Assembly (NCBI GenBank): GCA_963707465.1
Contig: CAVPQK010000024.1
Span: forward strand, 248,001 to 312,000
Direction of reading: 5' to 3'
From: Bog-159 sp963707465
Lineage (GTDB): Bacteria; Acidobacteriota; Terriglobia; Bryobacterales; Bryobacteraceae
Length of the DNA: 64,000 nt
Shown here: piece after piece, positions 17,692 to 25,960 of the stretch
Layout: every line of letters starts with the position of its first letter
How positions within the stretch are numbered: position 1 is the first letter of the stretch
Made by a program: the position numbers and the translations under genes
Notes under the pieces: model-generated
Database searches by the model: none
The model's input: only the letters and a program-made list of their open reading frames with translations
Told to the model about the DNA's origin: nothing

Positions 17692-19563
17692 CTAATCCCC
17701 CCCGATATACCACGGCACATTGATCACCAGGATGCGCCCGTTGCCCTTGAAATACAGCATCGATTTCAAGGCGGTCCCACGCTGGTTGTGCAGCATGTGG
17801 TAATACCAGTGGCGCTCCACAATCTCCGGAATGATCACGGCGATCTGGCGGCCGGGATTCTTTTGCGCCAGGTCCAGCACGTAATCCACGATCGGAGTGA
17901 TCACGAAGCGGTAGGGCGATGAAAGCATCACCAGCTTCGGAGGCGCCATGCCAAGCTGCTGAACCGGCCGTTCCACGAAGCCGCACCACTCCTGCTGCAG
18001 GTAGGTGGCGTGCTCTCCGGAATCGATGTGCAGCGCCGTGACTTCGGGCGAAATAGTTAAGGCGAAGGTGAGCGCCCGCTGGGCGATCTTGCTCCAGCGA
18101 TCCACCGGCACCACCACCAGCGGTGCCTGAAAACTCTTAAGTTCCAACGGCGACTGGCATCCCACGCTCATGCCCACCTGGTGATACTGGCGGCGCACCG
18201 CGATCATCACCGCCAGCAGGCCCGGGATTAAAAGCAGCGTGATCCAGGCGCCATCCAGGAACTTAGCCACCAACACCACCACCACCGTGATCGCCGTGGC
18301 CAGCGCGCCCAATCCGTTCACCAGCATGCTGTGCCACGCACCGCGGCCGCCGACGCGCTTCCAGTGGAAGACCATGCCGGCCTGCGAAAGCGTGAACGCC
18401 AGAAAAGCGCCCACGGCGAAGAGCGGAATCAGGCGGTCCGTGACGCCGCCAAACACGATCAACAGCACGGCGGCAAGCGCCGCCAGCACGTACACGCCTT
18501 GGGAGTACACCAGGCGCCGGCCGCGCGCGCCGAACGAGCGCGGCAGAAATCCATCGTGCGCGATGGTCTTGCACAACCGCGGGAAATCCGCGAACGCGGT
18601 GTTGGCCGAGAGCGCCAACACCAGCAGGATGGAGCCGATGGTCACGTAATAGAAGAATCCCTTGCCCGCCACCGCCGCCACCAGCATGGACAGCACGCTC
18701 TGATATCCGGCCGCGCCGGGGTCCGTGGCGGCGATTCCGTAGACGCGCACCAGGTAGGCGATGCCCGCCAGCATCAGGATCAGCAGCGCGATGATAACTG
18801 CCAGCGTGCGCTGCGCATTGGCGGCGGTCGGCTCGCGGAAGGCCTTCACGCCGTTCGAGACCGCCTCCACGCCCGTCATGGCCGTGCAGCCGCTGGCGAA
18901 CGCCTTCAGCAGCAGCCACAAACTCACGGCCGCTACGGCGGAGGGAGCGGGCGGCAGTGCGACCACGGGAACCGGATGCCCCCCGCTCGTCAGTGTCTTG
19001 ACCAGGCCGATAGCGATGGCGATTAATAGAGTTCCGACAAATAGGTAGGTCGGGACCAGGAACACGATGCCGGTTTCGCGTACGCCCCTTAGGTTGACGA
19101 CTGTGACCACGACCAGAATCGCCAGGCACAGTATCAGCGTGTGCGGCTGCAACCCGGGCGCGGCCGAGACCAGCGCGCCCACACCCGCCGAGATGCCCAC
19201 GGCCACCACCAGGATGTAGTCGATCATCAATGCGGCCGCGGCCAGCAGCCCTGGAAACACGCCCAGGTTGGCGCGCGCCACCGTATACGAGCCGCCGCCG
19301 CCCGGGTAGGTTTCGATCGTCTGTCGGTACGAGAAAAACACGATGGACAGCAGAACGATGATGCTGATGCTGATGGGAAGGATATAGGCGACCCCCGCCG
19401 CTCCCAGCGGGATCAGCAGCGTGAGCGCCGCTTCCGGCCCGTAAGCCGCGGAACTCAGGGCGTCCAGGCCAAAGATGGGAATGCCGGCCGTGGGGCCAAT
19501 GCGTTCAGCCCTTTCGTCGGTGGTAGCCAGCGGGGATCCGAAAAGGAGGTCGAGAATTGCCAT
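17692..19563 (-). CDS. kimA: APC-superfamily transporter of the KimA potassium-importer type
   Basis: A 623-aa membrane protein. The N-terminus (FGLDALSSAAYGPEAALTLL) and motifs SYRQTIETYPGGGGSYTVAR, DYILVVAVGISAG, LLKAFASGCTAMTGVEAVSNG and VFFGG-like TM8-9 segments follow the KimA (YdaO) family closely, with 12 TM segments to about residue 450. The C-terminal ~150 residues form a soluble USP-like domain (LVVVPVDRWSKIAQRALTFA, VTALHIDSGEHA, VIIPEIVERHWYYHMLHNQ) also present in KimA. KimA is a high-affinity K+/H+ symporter inhibited by c-di-AMP; I see no c-di-AMP riboswitch upstream here. Gene order on the minus strand is DUF2254, kimA, AKR. Potassium specificity is inferred by homology. Confidence 0.8.
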   Translation of the reverse strand: MAILDLLFGSPLATTDERAERIGPTAGIPIFGLDALSSAAYGPEAALTLLIPLGAAGVAYILPISISIIVLLSIVFFSYRQTIETYPGGGGSYTVARANLGVFPGLLAAAALMIDYILVVAVGISAGVGALVSAAPGLQPHTLILCLAILVVVTVVNLRGVRETGIVFLVPTYLFVGTLLIAIAIGLVKTLTSGGHPVPVVALPPAPSAVAAVSLWLLLKAFASGCTAMTGVEAVSNGVKAFREPTAANAQRTLAVIIALLILMLAGIAYLVRVYGIAATDPGAAGYQSVLSMLVAAVAGKGFFYYVTIGSILLVLALSANTAFADFPRLCKTIAHDGFLPRSFGARGRRLVYSQGVYVLAALAAVLLIVFGGVTDRLIPLFAVGAFLAFTLSQAGMVFHWKRVGGRGAWHSMLVNGLGALATAITVVVVLVAKFLDGAWITLLLIPGLLAVMIAVRRQYHQVGMSVGCQSPLELKSFQAPLVVVPVDRWSKIAQRALTFALTISPEVTALHIDSGEHATYLQQEWCGFVERPVQQLGMAPPKLVMLSSPYRFVITPIVDYVLDLAQKNPGRQIAVIIPEIVERHWYYHMLHNQRGTALKSMLYFKGNGRILVINVPWYIGGD

Positions 19564-19585
19564 CCGGCTCGAACTATCTTAGCGC

Positions 19586-19611
19586 AGGAGTCAGGAGACA
19601 GGAGTCAGGAG
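19586..19611. repeat. short heptamer repeat, inverted relative to 17628-17690
   Basis: AGGAGTC, AGGAGAC, AGGAGTC and a partial fourth unit. These are the reverse complement of the units at 17628-17690. It overlaps the last codons and stop of the DUF2254 gene and lies ~23 bp upstream of the kimA-like start codon. Confidence 0.88.
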
Positions 19612-20916
19612 GGCTTGCAGGCGGGCGCGTAGAGATTGCAGCTCTTCTTCACCGAGCTTCTCCGCGCAGCCGGCGACCACCCGCCGTCCCCGCTCGCCGA
19701 GCGAGCGGCGGTACTCCGGGTCCGGCGTGGTCGCGGCGATGTCCCCCAACGCGCGCAGCAGGCGCAAGCTCACCGCCACGTCCGATTTGGCGTACAGCCG
19801 GATCTGCTCGAACGCCGCCTCCAGCAGCCGGTCGAACCCGATCCACGGAATGATCACCCGCACCGTGCCGGGCGGATCGTACAGCACACCTTCCGGCGGC
19901 TCGCGCGAGGCAAAGCGGATCATGATCGCGCTTAACTGGTCCACGCAGTTAATCGCCGTCGAGGGATCGTTCACCGCCGGCGAGATAGCCTTCAACGCGA
20001 TATCCACGATCTGCAACACGCCGAACTCGACGTCCTGCTGCAACGTGCGGGTGGGGCCCAGATCGAAAGCGCCGCGCAGCTCGTGCATGCCCTCGGTCGT
20101 GAGCCGGCCGTCCTTCGAGACGGCCAGCAGCGGGACTCCCGCCGGCACGAAATGGCCCACGCGCCGTAGCACGTCGATCTTCACCCGGTGGGCCTTCGCC
20201 AGCCCCACCAGCCGCTTGCGGTCCACGAAGCGGATGTATCCGGACTCCTCGCTGACAATACTCGTCTCCCAGTTGATTCCGGCCGCGGGCGCGCCGGCTT
20301 GCGTCAACAGCGGGCGATCGTGCCGGTGCGGCCATGGCATCATATCGTCGATCATGGCGATAGTGTCGGTAGCGATCCGGGCGACGATGTGGTTGACGCT
20401 GATGGCGCGGGAGATGTGGTGAATGAAGAACAGCAGCCATCCCACACACGCCACCGCCAGCAGCATCGCGCCCATCACGGTGAAGACCGGCGCGAAGGGG
20501 TGCGGGAGCGAGCGCGCCGCGGGCAGCGCGGCCATGCAGTAGAGGAACGTGCCCAGGAAAATGCCCAAGGTCCATTGCGTGACGCGGTCCTGCACAAAGC
20601 TGATGATGATCCGCGGCGAGAACTGCATGGAGGCCAGCGTGAGGGTCATCAGCATGATGGCGAAGACGATGGACACCACCGTCATGATGGAAGCGGCGAT
20701 GCCCGCCAGGATGATCTGCGCCACCTGCGGGTCCGCACGTGACGGGAACAGCAGCCCCGGAGTCCAGCCACCGAGTTGGGGGAAAGATTCTTCCAGTTCC
20801 GAGAGCGCCGCGCCCGCGCATCCCAGCACCAGGGCGATCGATAGAGGCCGCACCAGGAAACCGCCCCGCAGGTCGTACATGGTCCGGCGGAACAACAATG
20901 GCAGGCGTATAGTCAA
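19591..20916 (-). CDS. DUF2254 family membrane protein
   Basis: A 441-aa protein matching the DUF2254 layout: TM1 (PLSIALVLGCAGAALSEL), TM2 (IILAGIAASIMTVVSIVFA), the conserved LTLASMQFSPRIIISFVQD motif at ~residue 90-108, two more TMs (LGIFLGTFLYCMAALPA and FTVMGAMLLAVACVGWLLFF), then a soluble region with GYIRFVD, FVPAGVPLLAV and DIALKAISPAVNDPSTAINC. The function of the family is unknown. The last residues (LLTPVS) and stop codon lie in a heptamer repeat, so the original C-terminus may have been altered by repeat insertion. Confidence 0.88.
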   Translation of the reverse strand: MTIRLPLLFRRTMYDLRGGFLVRPLSIALVLGCAGAALSELEESFPQLGGWTPGLLFPSRADPQVAQIILAGIAASIMTVVSIVFAIMLMTLTLASMQFSPRIIISFVQDRVTQWTLGIFLGTFLYCMAALPAARSLPHPFAPVFTVMGAMLLAVACVGWLLFFIHHISRAISVNHIVARIATDTIAMIDDMMPWPHRHDRPLLTQAGAPAAGINWETSIVSEESGYIRFVDRKRLVGLAKAHRVKIDVLRRVGHFVPAGVPLLAVSKDGRLTTEGMHELRGAFDLGPTRTLQQDVEFGVLQIVDIALKAISPAVNDPSTAINCVDQLSAIMIRFASREPPEGVLYDPPGTVRVIIPWIGFDRLLEAAFEQIRLYAKSDVAVSLRLLRALGDIAATTPDPEYRRSLGERGRRVVAGCAEKLGEEELQSLRARLQALLTPVS

Positions 20917-20975
20917 TTTCTATTGAGTCTCGCAGATCTAGCCCCCGAATTGCCAGAAGGTCGCCGAGGTTAGCT

Positions 20976-21416
20976 ATGCGTTCCTGGTTACCGATGGCAG
21001 CCGGCATTTTTTCCTCGTGTGTTTGCATCGGGCAATCCATCTGGATCGGAGCTATCGGCGGCGGGATGGCCACCAACGCATACCCCAGCCATTTGGATAT
21101 CGGTCTACCGCTGGGGCTAAGTTCCGAGGCCGATGCGCTGTATCGGCCCGAAGGATTTCAGGCCTCTGATTTGTCGCTCAACGAGAGCGGAAATTCATAG
21201 GAGTTTCCCTTGCTGCTCAAACACCGGCTCCCATTTCCGCTGGTCAAGCCAATTGACGAATCCATCGGCGAATACGCTTCCGCAAGCCACGGAATCGTCA
21301 TCGGCGGCGGAGTGCAGCTTGGTATCGACCGCCTGCACCTGTCGCCGGTGGTGCGCTTGACGCATTGGAACAACGGCGTCGTCGTAGTCGCAACTCGAAG
21401 CGCCCGGAAGCGGTAA
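20976..21416 (+). pseudogene. remnant of a secreted porin-like / outer-membrane beta-barrel protein
   Basis: Two pieces in different frames. The first (20976-21200) starts MRSWLPMAAGIFSSCVCIGQ, a signal peptide, followed by IWIGAIGGGM resembling the first strand of a small barrel. The second (21210-21416) ends HGIVIGGGVQLGIDRLHLSP then VVRLTHWNN, which resembles the penultimate strands of acidobacterial small barrels. Middle strands are missing, and a stop separates the parts. I infer an internal deletion plus frameshift. The ~20-residue motifs are weak evidence, so this is a tentative call; nothing else is seen in this 527-bp gap. Confidence 0.45.
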
Positions 21417-21443
21417 ACTTGATTTCATCGGGGGACCGATTCC

Positions 21444-23876
21444 ATGAACAGGGCCGCAGAGGCTGTTTGGCAAGACACTCGCTATGCGCTTCGTACCATG
21501 CGCGCCAGGCCCGGCTTCACCGTGACGGCGGTTATCACGTTGGCGCTGGCGATCGGCGGGACCACGGCGATGTTCACCGTCATTCGCGCCGTGCTGCTGA
21601 AGCCGCTGGAGTACCGCGATCCCGACCAATTAGTTCGCATTGGTGGCGCTACGCCGACGCGGTTTCGAGAGATGCAGGCAGGCCAGCGCTCCTTCACCGA
21701 ACTCGGAGCCTTCGCTGGCTCTGAGAATCTCACTTTGTCGGGCGGAGGGGAGCCGGAGGTCTTGCGCGGCGTCCTGGTATCGGAAAGTTTCCTGCGGATC
21801 CTGGGCGTCGATCCCCTGCTCGGGCGCGGCTTTCGCCCTGAGGAAGATTCAGCCGGCGGCCCAGCGGTAGCCATGATCAGCGCGGAGCTATGGCAGCGGC
21901 GCTTCGGACGAGATCCGCACCTCGCCGGTAAGACCGCGATCCTGGCGGATACGCCGTACACCATCATCGGCGTTCTACCGCCTCACTTCCAGTTTCCGTA
22001 TGCGGGCATTGACGTCTGGCTGACGGCGCCATCGGAATGGAACGCCCTGCCTCCCAGGTCGCGCACCCTGAGTCCGTACCTGACATTGTTCGGGCGCATG
22101 CGGCCGGGCGTGAGCCTGCAACAGGCTAACGCGGAGTTGAAGGTGCTTCGCCAGCGGTATGCGATGGCCCATCCCGCCATGCTGGATGCCAAGCCGCACT
22201 CGCCGGAACTCGTGCCAATGAAGGACAACATGGTGGCCGACGTGCGCTCCATGCTGTGGATGCTTTTTGGCGCGGCCAGCTTTGTGCTGCTGATCGCCTG
22301 CGCGAACGTCGCCGGCCTGCTCCTGGCGAGGGCCGCGTCGCGTTCGCGGGAATTCGCGGTGCGCGCGGCGCTGGGGGCTGGCCGTTCCCGATTGATCCGG
22401 CAACTGCTCGCCGAAAGCGTGGTATTGTCGCTCGTCGGCGGAATACTCGGCGTGCTGCTGGCCGCCTACAGCCTTCGGGCGATTCCCAGCATGAGCGCTT
22501 TCGAGTTGCCGCGCGCGACGGAAGTTCACCTGGATTGGCTGGTGCTCGCATTCGCCGCCGCGCTCTCCATGGCCACCGGCGTGGTCTTCGGGCTGGCGCC
22601 GTCGCTGAGCGCCTCGCGGCCCGATCTCATCGCCGCGTTGCGAACCAGCGGCGTAGCGTCCCATGCTGGGTCGCGGCGCAGGATGTTGGCAAGCTGGAAC
22701 ATCCGGAACGTGTTGCTGGTGGGGCAGGTCGCGCTCTCGATCGTGTTGCTGATCGGAGCGGCGCTGCTGATGGAGAGCGTCGCCCAACTGCGGCATGTAG
22801 ATGTTGGATTCAATCCGGCAAACCTGCTCACCATGAACGTTTCTCTGCCGCCGGTGCGCTACAACACCGATCAGAAAACAGCTTCATTCTTTCGGGACCT
22901 TGCCGGGCGTGTGGGATCGCTGCCGGGCGTCCGCGCGGCCGCCGCGGCCTGGTACCTTCCCATGCAGGGCTCCGCGGGAACTCCGGTGCAGGACGCCGCG
23001 AAACCCCCGCTGCCATTGAACCAGCGGCCCATTGCGACTTTGTTGATCGTCACCCCGGAGTATTTTCATACACTGGGAATTCCATTGCGGCGCGGCCGGG
23101 AGTTCACCGAACGAGACACCGGAGACGCACAGCGCGTGGCCGTCATCAATGAAGCGCTGGCGCGCCGCTTTTGGCCGGCATATCCGGCTGGCGAAGACCC
23201 GGTCGGACAGCGGCTTTTTATCGGAGGGGTAACCCCCAAGGCCGCGGAGATCGTGGGAATCGCCGCCGATGTGCACCAGGGCCTGGATGCCAGCGCCTGG
23301 CACGAAGCCGTTTATGAATCCTTCGCGCAGAATCCCCAGAAGTCCACCATGCTCGCCGTACGAACTGCCGGCGATCCGCTCTCGCTTACCAGGGCCGTTC
23401 GCGATCAGGTACAGGCGTTGGACCGGGATCAGACGGTCGTCGGCGTCCGCACCATGAACGATCTGGTGGAAGAACAGGTGGGCCAGCGCCGGCTGCTGAC
23501 GATATTGCTGGGGTCGTTCGCCGGCGTAGCGTTGCTGCTGGCCGTGATCGGGATCTACGGCGTGATCGCCTACTCGGTGGCGCAACGCACTCAGGAAGTC
23601 GGCATTCGCCGCGCGCTGGGAGCGCAGCAAAACGACATCCTGCGGCTGGTCATCCGGCAGGGCTTGGTCCTGTCGCTCACCGGCATCGCGATAGGCCTGG
23701 CGGGGGCCGGCGCCCTGACACGGGTGATGAAGACTCTGCTGTTCCACGTCAGCGCGACCGACCCAGCGACCTTTGCCGGTATCGCAGCGCTGTTCCTCCT
23801 GGTCGCGCTGGCTGCCAGCTACATTCCCGCGCGCCGCGCCACCAGGATCGATCCCATGACAGCGCTGCGAATTTGA
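21444..23876 (+). CDS. orphan FtsX/MacB-like ABC permease (acidobacterial duplicated type)
   Basis: An 810-aa permease made of two tandem MacB_PCD + FtsX units. TM1 is PGFTVTAVITLALAIGGTTAMF (about residues 25-47), followed by a periplasmic MacB-like domain, then three FtsX TMs starting VRSMLWMLFGAASFVLLIAC. A second TM/periplasmic set starts NVLLVGQVALSIVLLIGAAL, and the final three TMs contain VGQRRLLTILLGSFAGVALL and YSVAQRTQEVGIRRALGAQ. It ends with the typical SYIPARRATRIDPMTALR. No ATPase is encoded nearby, as is usual for this acidobacterial expansion. Unlike the second copy at 56319 it lacks the ~80-residue cytosolic N-terminal helical domain and a PadR neighbour. Likely envelope role, substrate unknown. 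Confidence 0.9.
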   Translation: MNRAAEAVWQDTRYALRTMRARPGFTVTAVITLALAIGGTTAMFTVIRAVLLKPLEYRDPDQLVRIGGATPTRFREMQAGQRSFTELGAFAGSENLTLSGGGEPEVLRGVLVSESFLRILGVDPLLGRGFRPEEDSAGGPAVAMISAELWQRRFGRDPHLAGKTAILADTPYTIIGVLPPHFQFPYAGIDVWLTAPSEWNALPPRSRTLSPYLTLFGRMRPGVSLQQANAELKVLRQRYAMAHPAMLDAKPHSPELVPMKDNMVADVRSMLWMLFGAASFVLLIACANVAGLLLARAASRSREFAVRAALGAGRSRLIRQLLAESVVLSLVGGILGVLLAAYSLRAIPSMSAFELPRATEVHLDWLVLAFAAALSMATGVVFGLAPSLSASRPDLIAALRTSGVASHAGSRRRMLASWNIRNVLLVGQVALSIVLLIGAALLMESVAQLRHVDVGFNPANLLTMNVSLPPVRYNTDQKTASFFRDLAGRVGSLPGVRAAAAAWYLPMQGSAGTPVQDAAKPPLPLNQRPIATLLIVTPEYFHTLGIPLRRGREFTERDTGDAQRVAVINEALARRFWPAYPAGEDPVGQRLFIGGVTPKAAEIVGIAADVHQGLDASAWHEAVYESFAQNPQKSTMLAVRTAGDPLSLTRAVRDQVQALDRDQTVVGVRTMNDLVEEQVGQRRLLTILLGSFAGVALLLAVIGIYGVIAYSVAQRTQEVGIRRALGAQQNDILRLVIRQGLVLSLTGIAIGLAGAGALTRVMKTLLFHVSATDPATFAGIAALFLLVALAASYIPARRATRIDPMTALRI

Positions 23877-23944
23877 AGCACCTCCGCGTGGTGCGAAGCG
23901 AGCCTTGCCTGCGGTAAGATTCCCTCAGGCAAGCTCAAACGCTT

Positions 23945-25213
23945 ATGGATACGACTTACTCGAAAGCCGTGGCGCTGGCAGTGCCCGTCTTTCTGGCGCT
24001 CATCGCCCTGGAATTCATCACGGACCGCATCAAGCGCACGCGTTACTATCACCTGGCGGACGCCATCAATAGTCTCAGTTGCGGCGTAGTGTCGACCGGC
24101 GTGCGCGTGTTCTTCGGTTTCCTGGGCATCTTCTTCTACGAGTGGGTGCTGCTCCACTGGGCTCCCGTGCAGTTGCCCGCCAAGCACTGGGGCACGTGGG
24201 TATTCGCCTTCGTATTTTACGATCTGTGCTACTACTGGCAGCACCGCTGGGGGCACACGGTGGGCCTCTTCTGGGCGTCGCACGTGGTGCATCACCAGAG
24301 CGAAGAGTTCAACCTGACCACCGCCCTGCGGCAGCCCGGCACCAGCGCCTTCCTGAACTGGATTTTCTATCTGCCGATGGCGTTGTGCGGCATACCCGTG
24401 ACCGTGATGCTGCTGGTGGGCGTAGCGCAGCTCTTTTACCAGTTCTGGCCGCACACTCAGCTCATCGGCCGCCTCGGTTTCCTGGATCGCTGGATCCAGA
24501 CGCCTTCGAACCATCGTGTCCACCACGCGCAGAACGACATTTATCTCGACAAGAACTACGTCGGCGTATTCCTGATCTGGGATCACCTGTTCGGCAGCTT
24601 CCAGGAAGAGCTCGACGAGGAGCCGTGCATCTACGGCATCCGCGGGCAGTTGCGCAGTTGGAACCCGGTGTGGGCCAACCTGCATTACTACGCGTCGATG
24701 GCCATCGACGCGTGGCACGCCGCCTCCTGGTCCGACAAAGTGAAGGTCTGGTTCGCCTCCCCCGGATGGCGTCCGGCGGATGTGGCGGCGCGCTTTCCCA
24801 AGCGCCCCTACGATCCGCGCGTGGATTTCGTGAAGTTCGATCCGCCCCGCAACGTGGCGCTCAGCGCCTACGGCCTGGTGCAGTTTGTGGCGCTCATCGC
24901 CGCCAACAGCCAGTTCCTGGCGCTGCTGCCCAAGCAGACCACGTGGCTGAACGTCGCGTATTTCCTGTTTATTCTCGGATCCCTGGTATGCTTGGGCGGC
25001 GTGCTGGAGAGCCGCCGCGAGTTCCTGATCGCGGAAGGCGCACGGCTTACCGCCACGGCGCTCGCGGTGCTGGCGAGTGGCGCGTGGTTCGGCGGCGTGC
25101 GCGATCCGCGCGTGGTATTTCCGGTGGCGGCGTTTCAGGCGCTGTCGCTCATGTGGCTGTGGCTGGCTGCGCGCGCGGGAGCGAAGCGGCAAGCCGCCGT
25201 TGCCGCGGCCTAG
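23945..25213 (+). CDS. sterol desaturase / fatty acid hydroxylase superfamily protein
   Basis: A 422-aa integral membrane protein with the histidine boxes of the superfamily: DLCYYWQHRWGH (HRWGH at ~residue 99-103), ASHVVHHQSEEFN (~115-127) and TPSNHRVHHAQNDIYLD (~189-205), with a fourth His near WDHLFGSF. These ligate the di-iron centre that hydroxylates or desaturates lipids. N-terminal TMs precede the boxes (VALAVPVFLALIALEFI) and a C-terminal half of ~150 residues adds four further TMs, as in alkylglycerol monooxygenase-like members. The substrate (sterol, fatty acid or ether lipid) cannot be told. Monocistronic; stop is 31 bp from the convergent gene's stop. Confidence 0.85.
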   Translation: MDTTYSKAVALAVPVFLALIALEFITDRIKRTRYYHLADAINSLSCGVVSTGVRVFFGFLGIFFYEWVLLHWAPVQLPAKHWGTWVFAFVFYDLCYYWQHRWGHTVGLFWASHVVHHQSEEFNLTTALRQPGTSAFLNWIFYLPMALCGIPVTVMLLVGVAQLFYQFWPHTQLIGRLGFLDRWIQTPSNHRVHHAQNDIYLDKNYVGVFLIWDHLFGSFQEELDEEPCIYGIRGQLRSWNPVWANLHYYASMAIDAWHAASWSDKVKVWFASPGWRPADVAARFPKRPYDPRVDFVKFDPPRNVALSAYGLVQFVALIAANSQFLALLPKQTTWLNVAYFLFILGSLVCLGGVLESRREFLIAEGARLTATALAVLASGAWFGGVRDPRVVFPVAAFQALSLMWLWLAARAGAKRQAAVAAA

Positions 25214-25244
25214 CGGCCTCCTCCGTCATGGCCGCCGGCTCTTC

Positions 25245-25817
25245 CTACTGGGCAGTCACCTTTCTGACGACGCCATGAATCGCTTGCGTTCCGAAATGCC
25301 CCGTTGCGGGGCCGGTGTACACCAGCGTAACGTTAGACCATTCGATATCGGACCCTCCAATGATACAGACCTGCAGGGTTGACGGTCCCGTACTCTCGAA
25401 GGGCGCGGGGCTTCCATTTGCCGAAGTGGTAGCCGTGCCGGTGACCATCATGCCGTAACCGGTGGACGCGGGCTTGTTCGCGGGGCAGGTGCTTATGTCA
25501 TAGCTGACAGCGGCGTTGCTCATCACAATGTGGTGAACGTGAGGACTTCGCGTCGCGGGATTCGTGGGATCCACCTTAGTGCTATCCGAAATCCCGTAAT
25601 CGGAAGTCTCCATCGTCAAGGCAGCCGAGAAATTGGCCGTGCCAAACACGTCCAACGACCATTCACCGCGCATTTCCCAGGTCCCCCCCGGTACCGTTGA
25701 GGGTGAATAATCGCTAATCGTGCCGCTAAACTTCACCCGCCTCAGATCCTGAGCCTGTACGAATCCTACGAATGCGATTGCAGCCGCACAGAAGCCCGTT
25801 ACCTTTTTCATCTTCAT
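25245..25817 (-). CDS. small secreted protein of unknown function
   Basis: A 190-aa protein with a good signal peptide (MKMKKVTGFCAAAIAFVGF then VQAQD) and an RBS (GGAGG) about 8 bases before the ATG. The mature part is beta-rich with few charges: GTWEMRGEWSLDVFGTANFS, SPHVHHIVMSNAAVSYD, and two cysteines (C in DISTCPAN and LQVCIIGG) that could form a disulfide. I do not recognise the domain, although similar short secreted proteins are common in acidobacteria. It is divergent from the propeller-regulator gene, separated by 143 bp that contains an inverted repeat. Confidence 0.7.
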   Translation of the reverse strand: MKMKKVTGFCAAAIAFVGFVQAQDLRRVKFSGTISDYSPSTVPGGTWEMRGEWSLDVFGTANFSAALTMETSDYGISDSTKVDPTNPATRSPHVHHIVMSNAAVSYDISTCPANKPASTGYGMMVTGTATTSANGSPAPFESTGPSTLQVCIIGGSDIEWSNVTLVYTGPATGHFGTQAIHGVVRKVTAQ

Positions 25818-25912
25818 GAATCCTCCTTGGCGGATCTTTCGTTTCGATCCAGCCTGGAATCCACGATGCGCCTAGAAGGGAAGAAGAGCAAGTCCGTACA
25901 GGTTGAAAACGT

Positions 25913-25940
25913 GTTTCATACATTTGCACATGATTGAAAC
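25913..25940. promoter_or_regulatory. candidate operator: inverted repeat GTTTCA-N16-TGAAAC
   Basis: In the 143-bp divergent intergenic region, GTTTCA at 25913-25918 and TGAAAC at 25935-25940 form a perfect 6-bp dyad with 16-bp spacing, 20 bp upstream of the regulator gene's ATG. TTGCAC (25924-25929) lies inside it. A site like this could serve autoregulation by the DNA-binding domain encoded next door. Position and symmetry only; no consensus known. Confidence 0.35.
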
Positions 25941-25960
25941 AAAAGAGGTATCATCGGACC

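Noticed and set aside
17616..17720. N-terminal extension of the aldo/keto reductase
   Set aside because: The added residues are encoded by the heptamer repeat; the canonical family start is the ATG at 17615.
23819..25192. 457-codon minus-strand open frame opposite the fatty-acid-hydroxylase gene
   Set aside because: Low-complexity composition and no motif, while the plus strand has complete histidine boxes and membrane helices.
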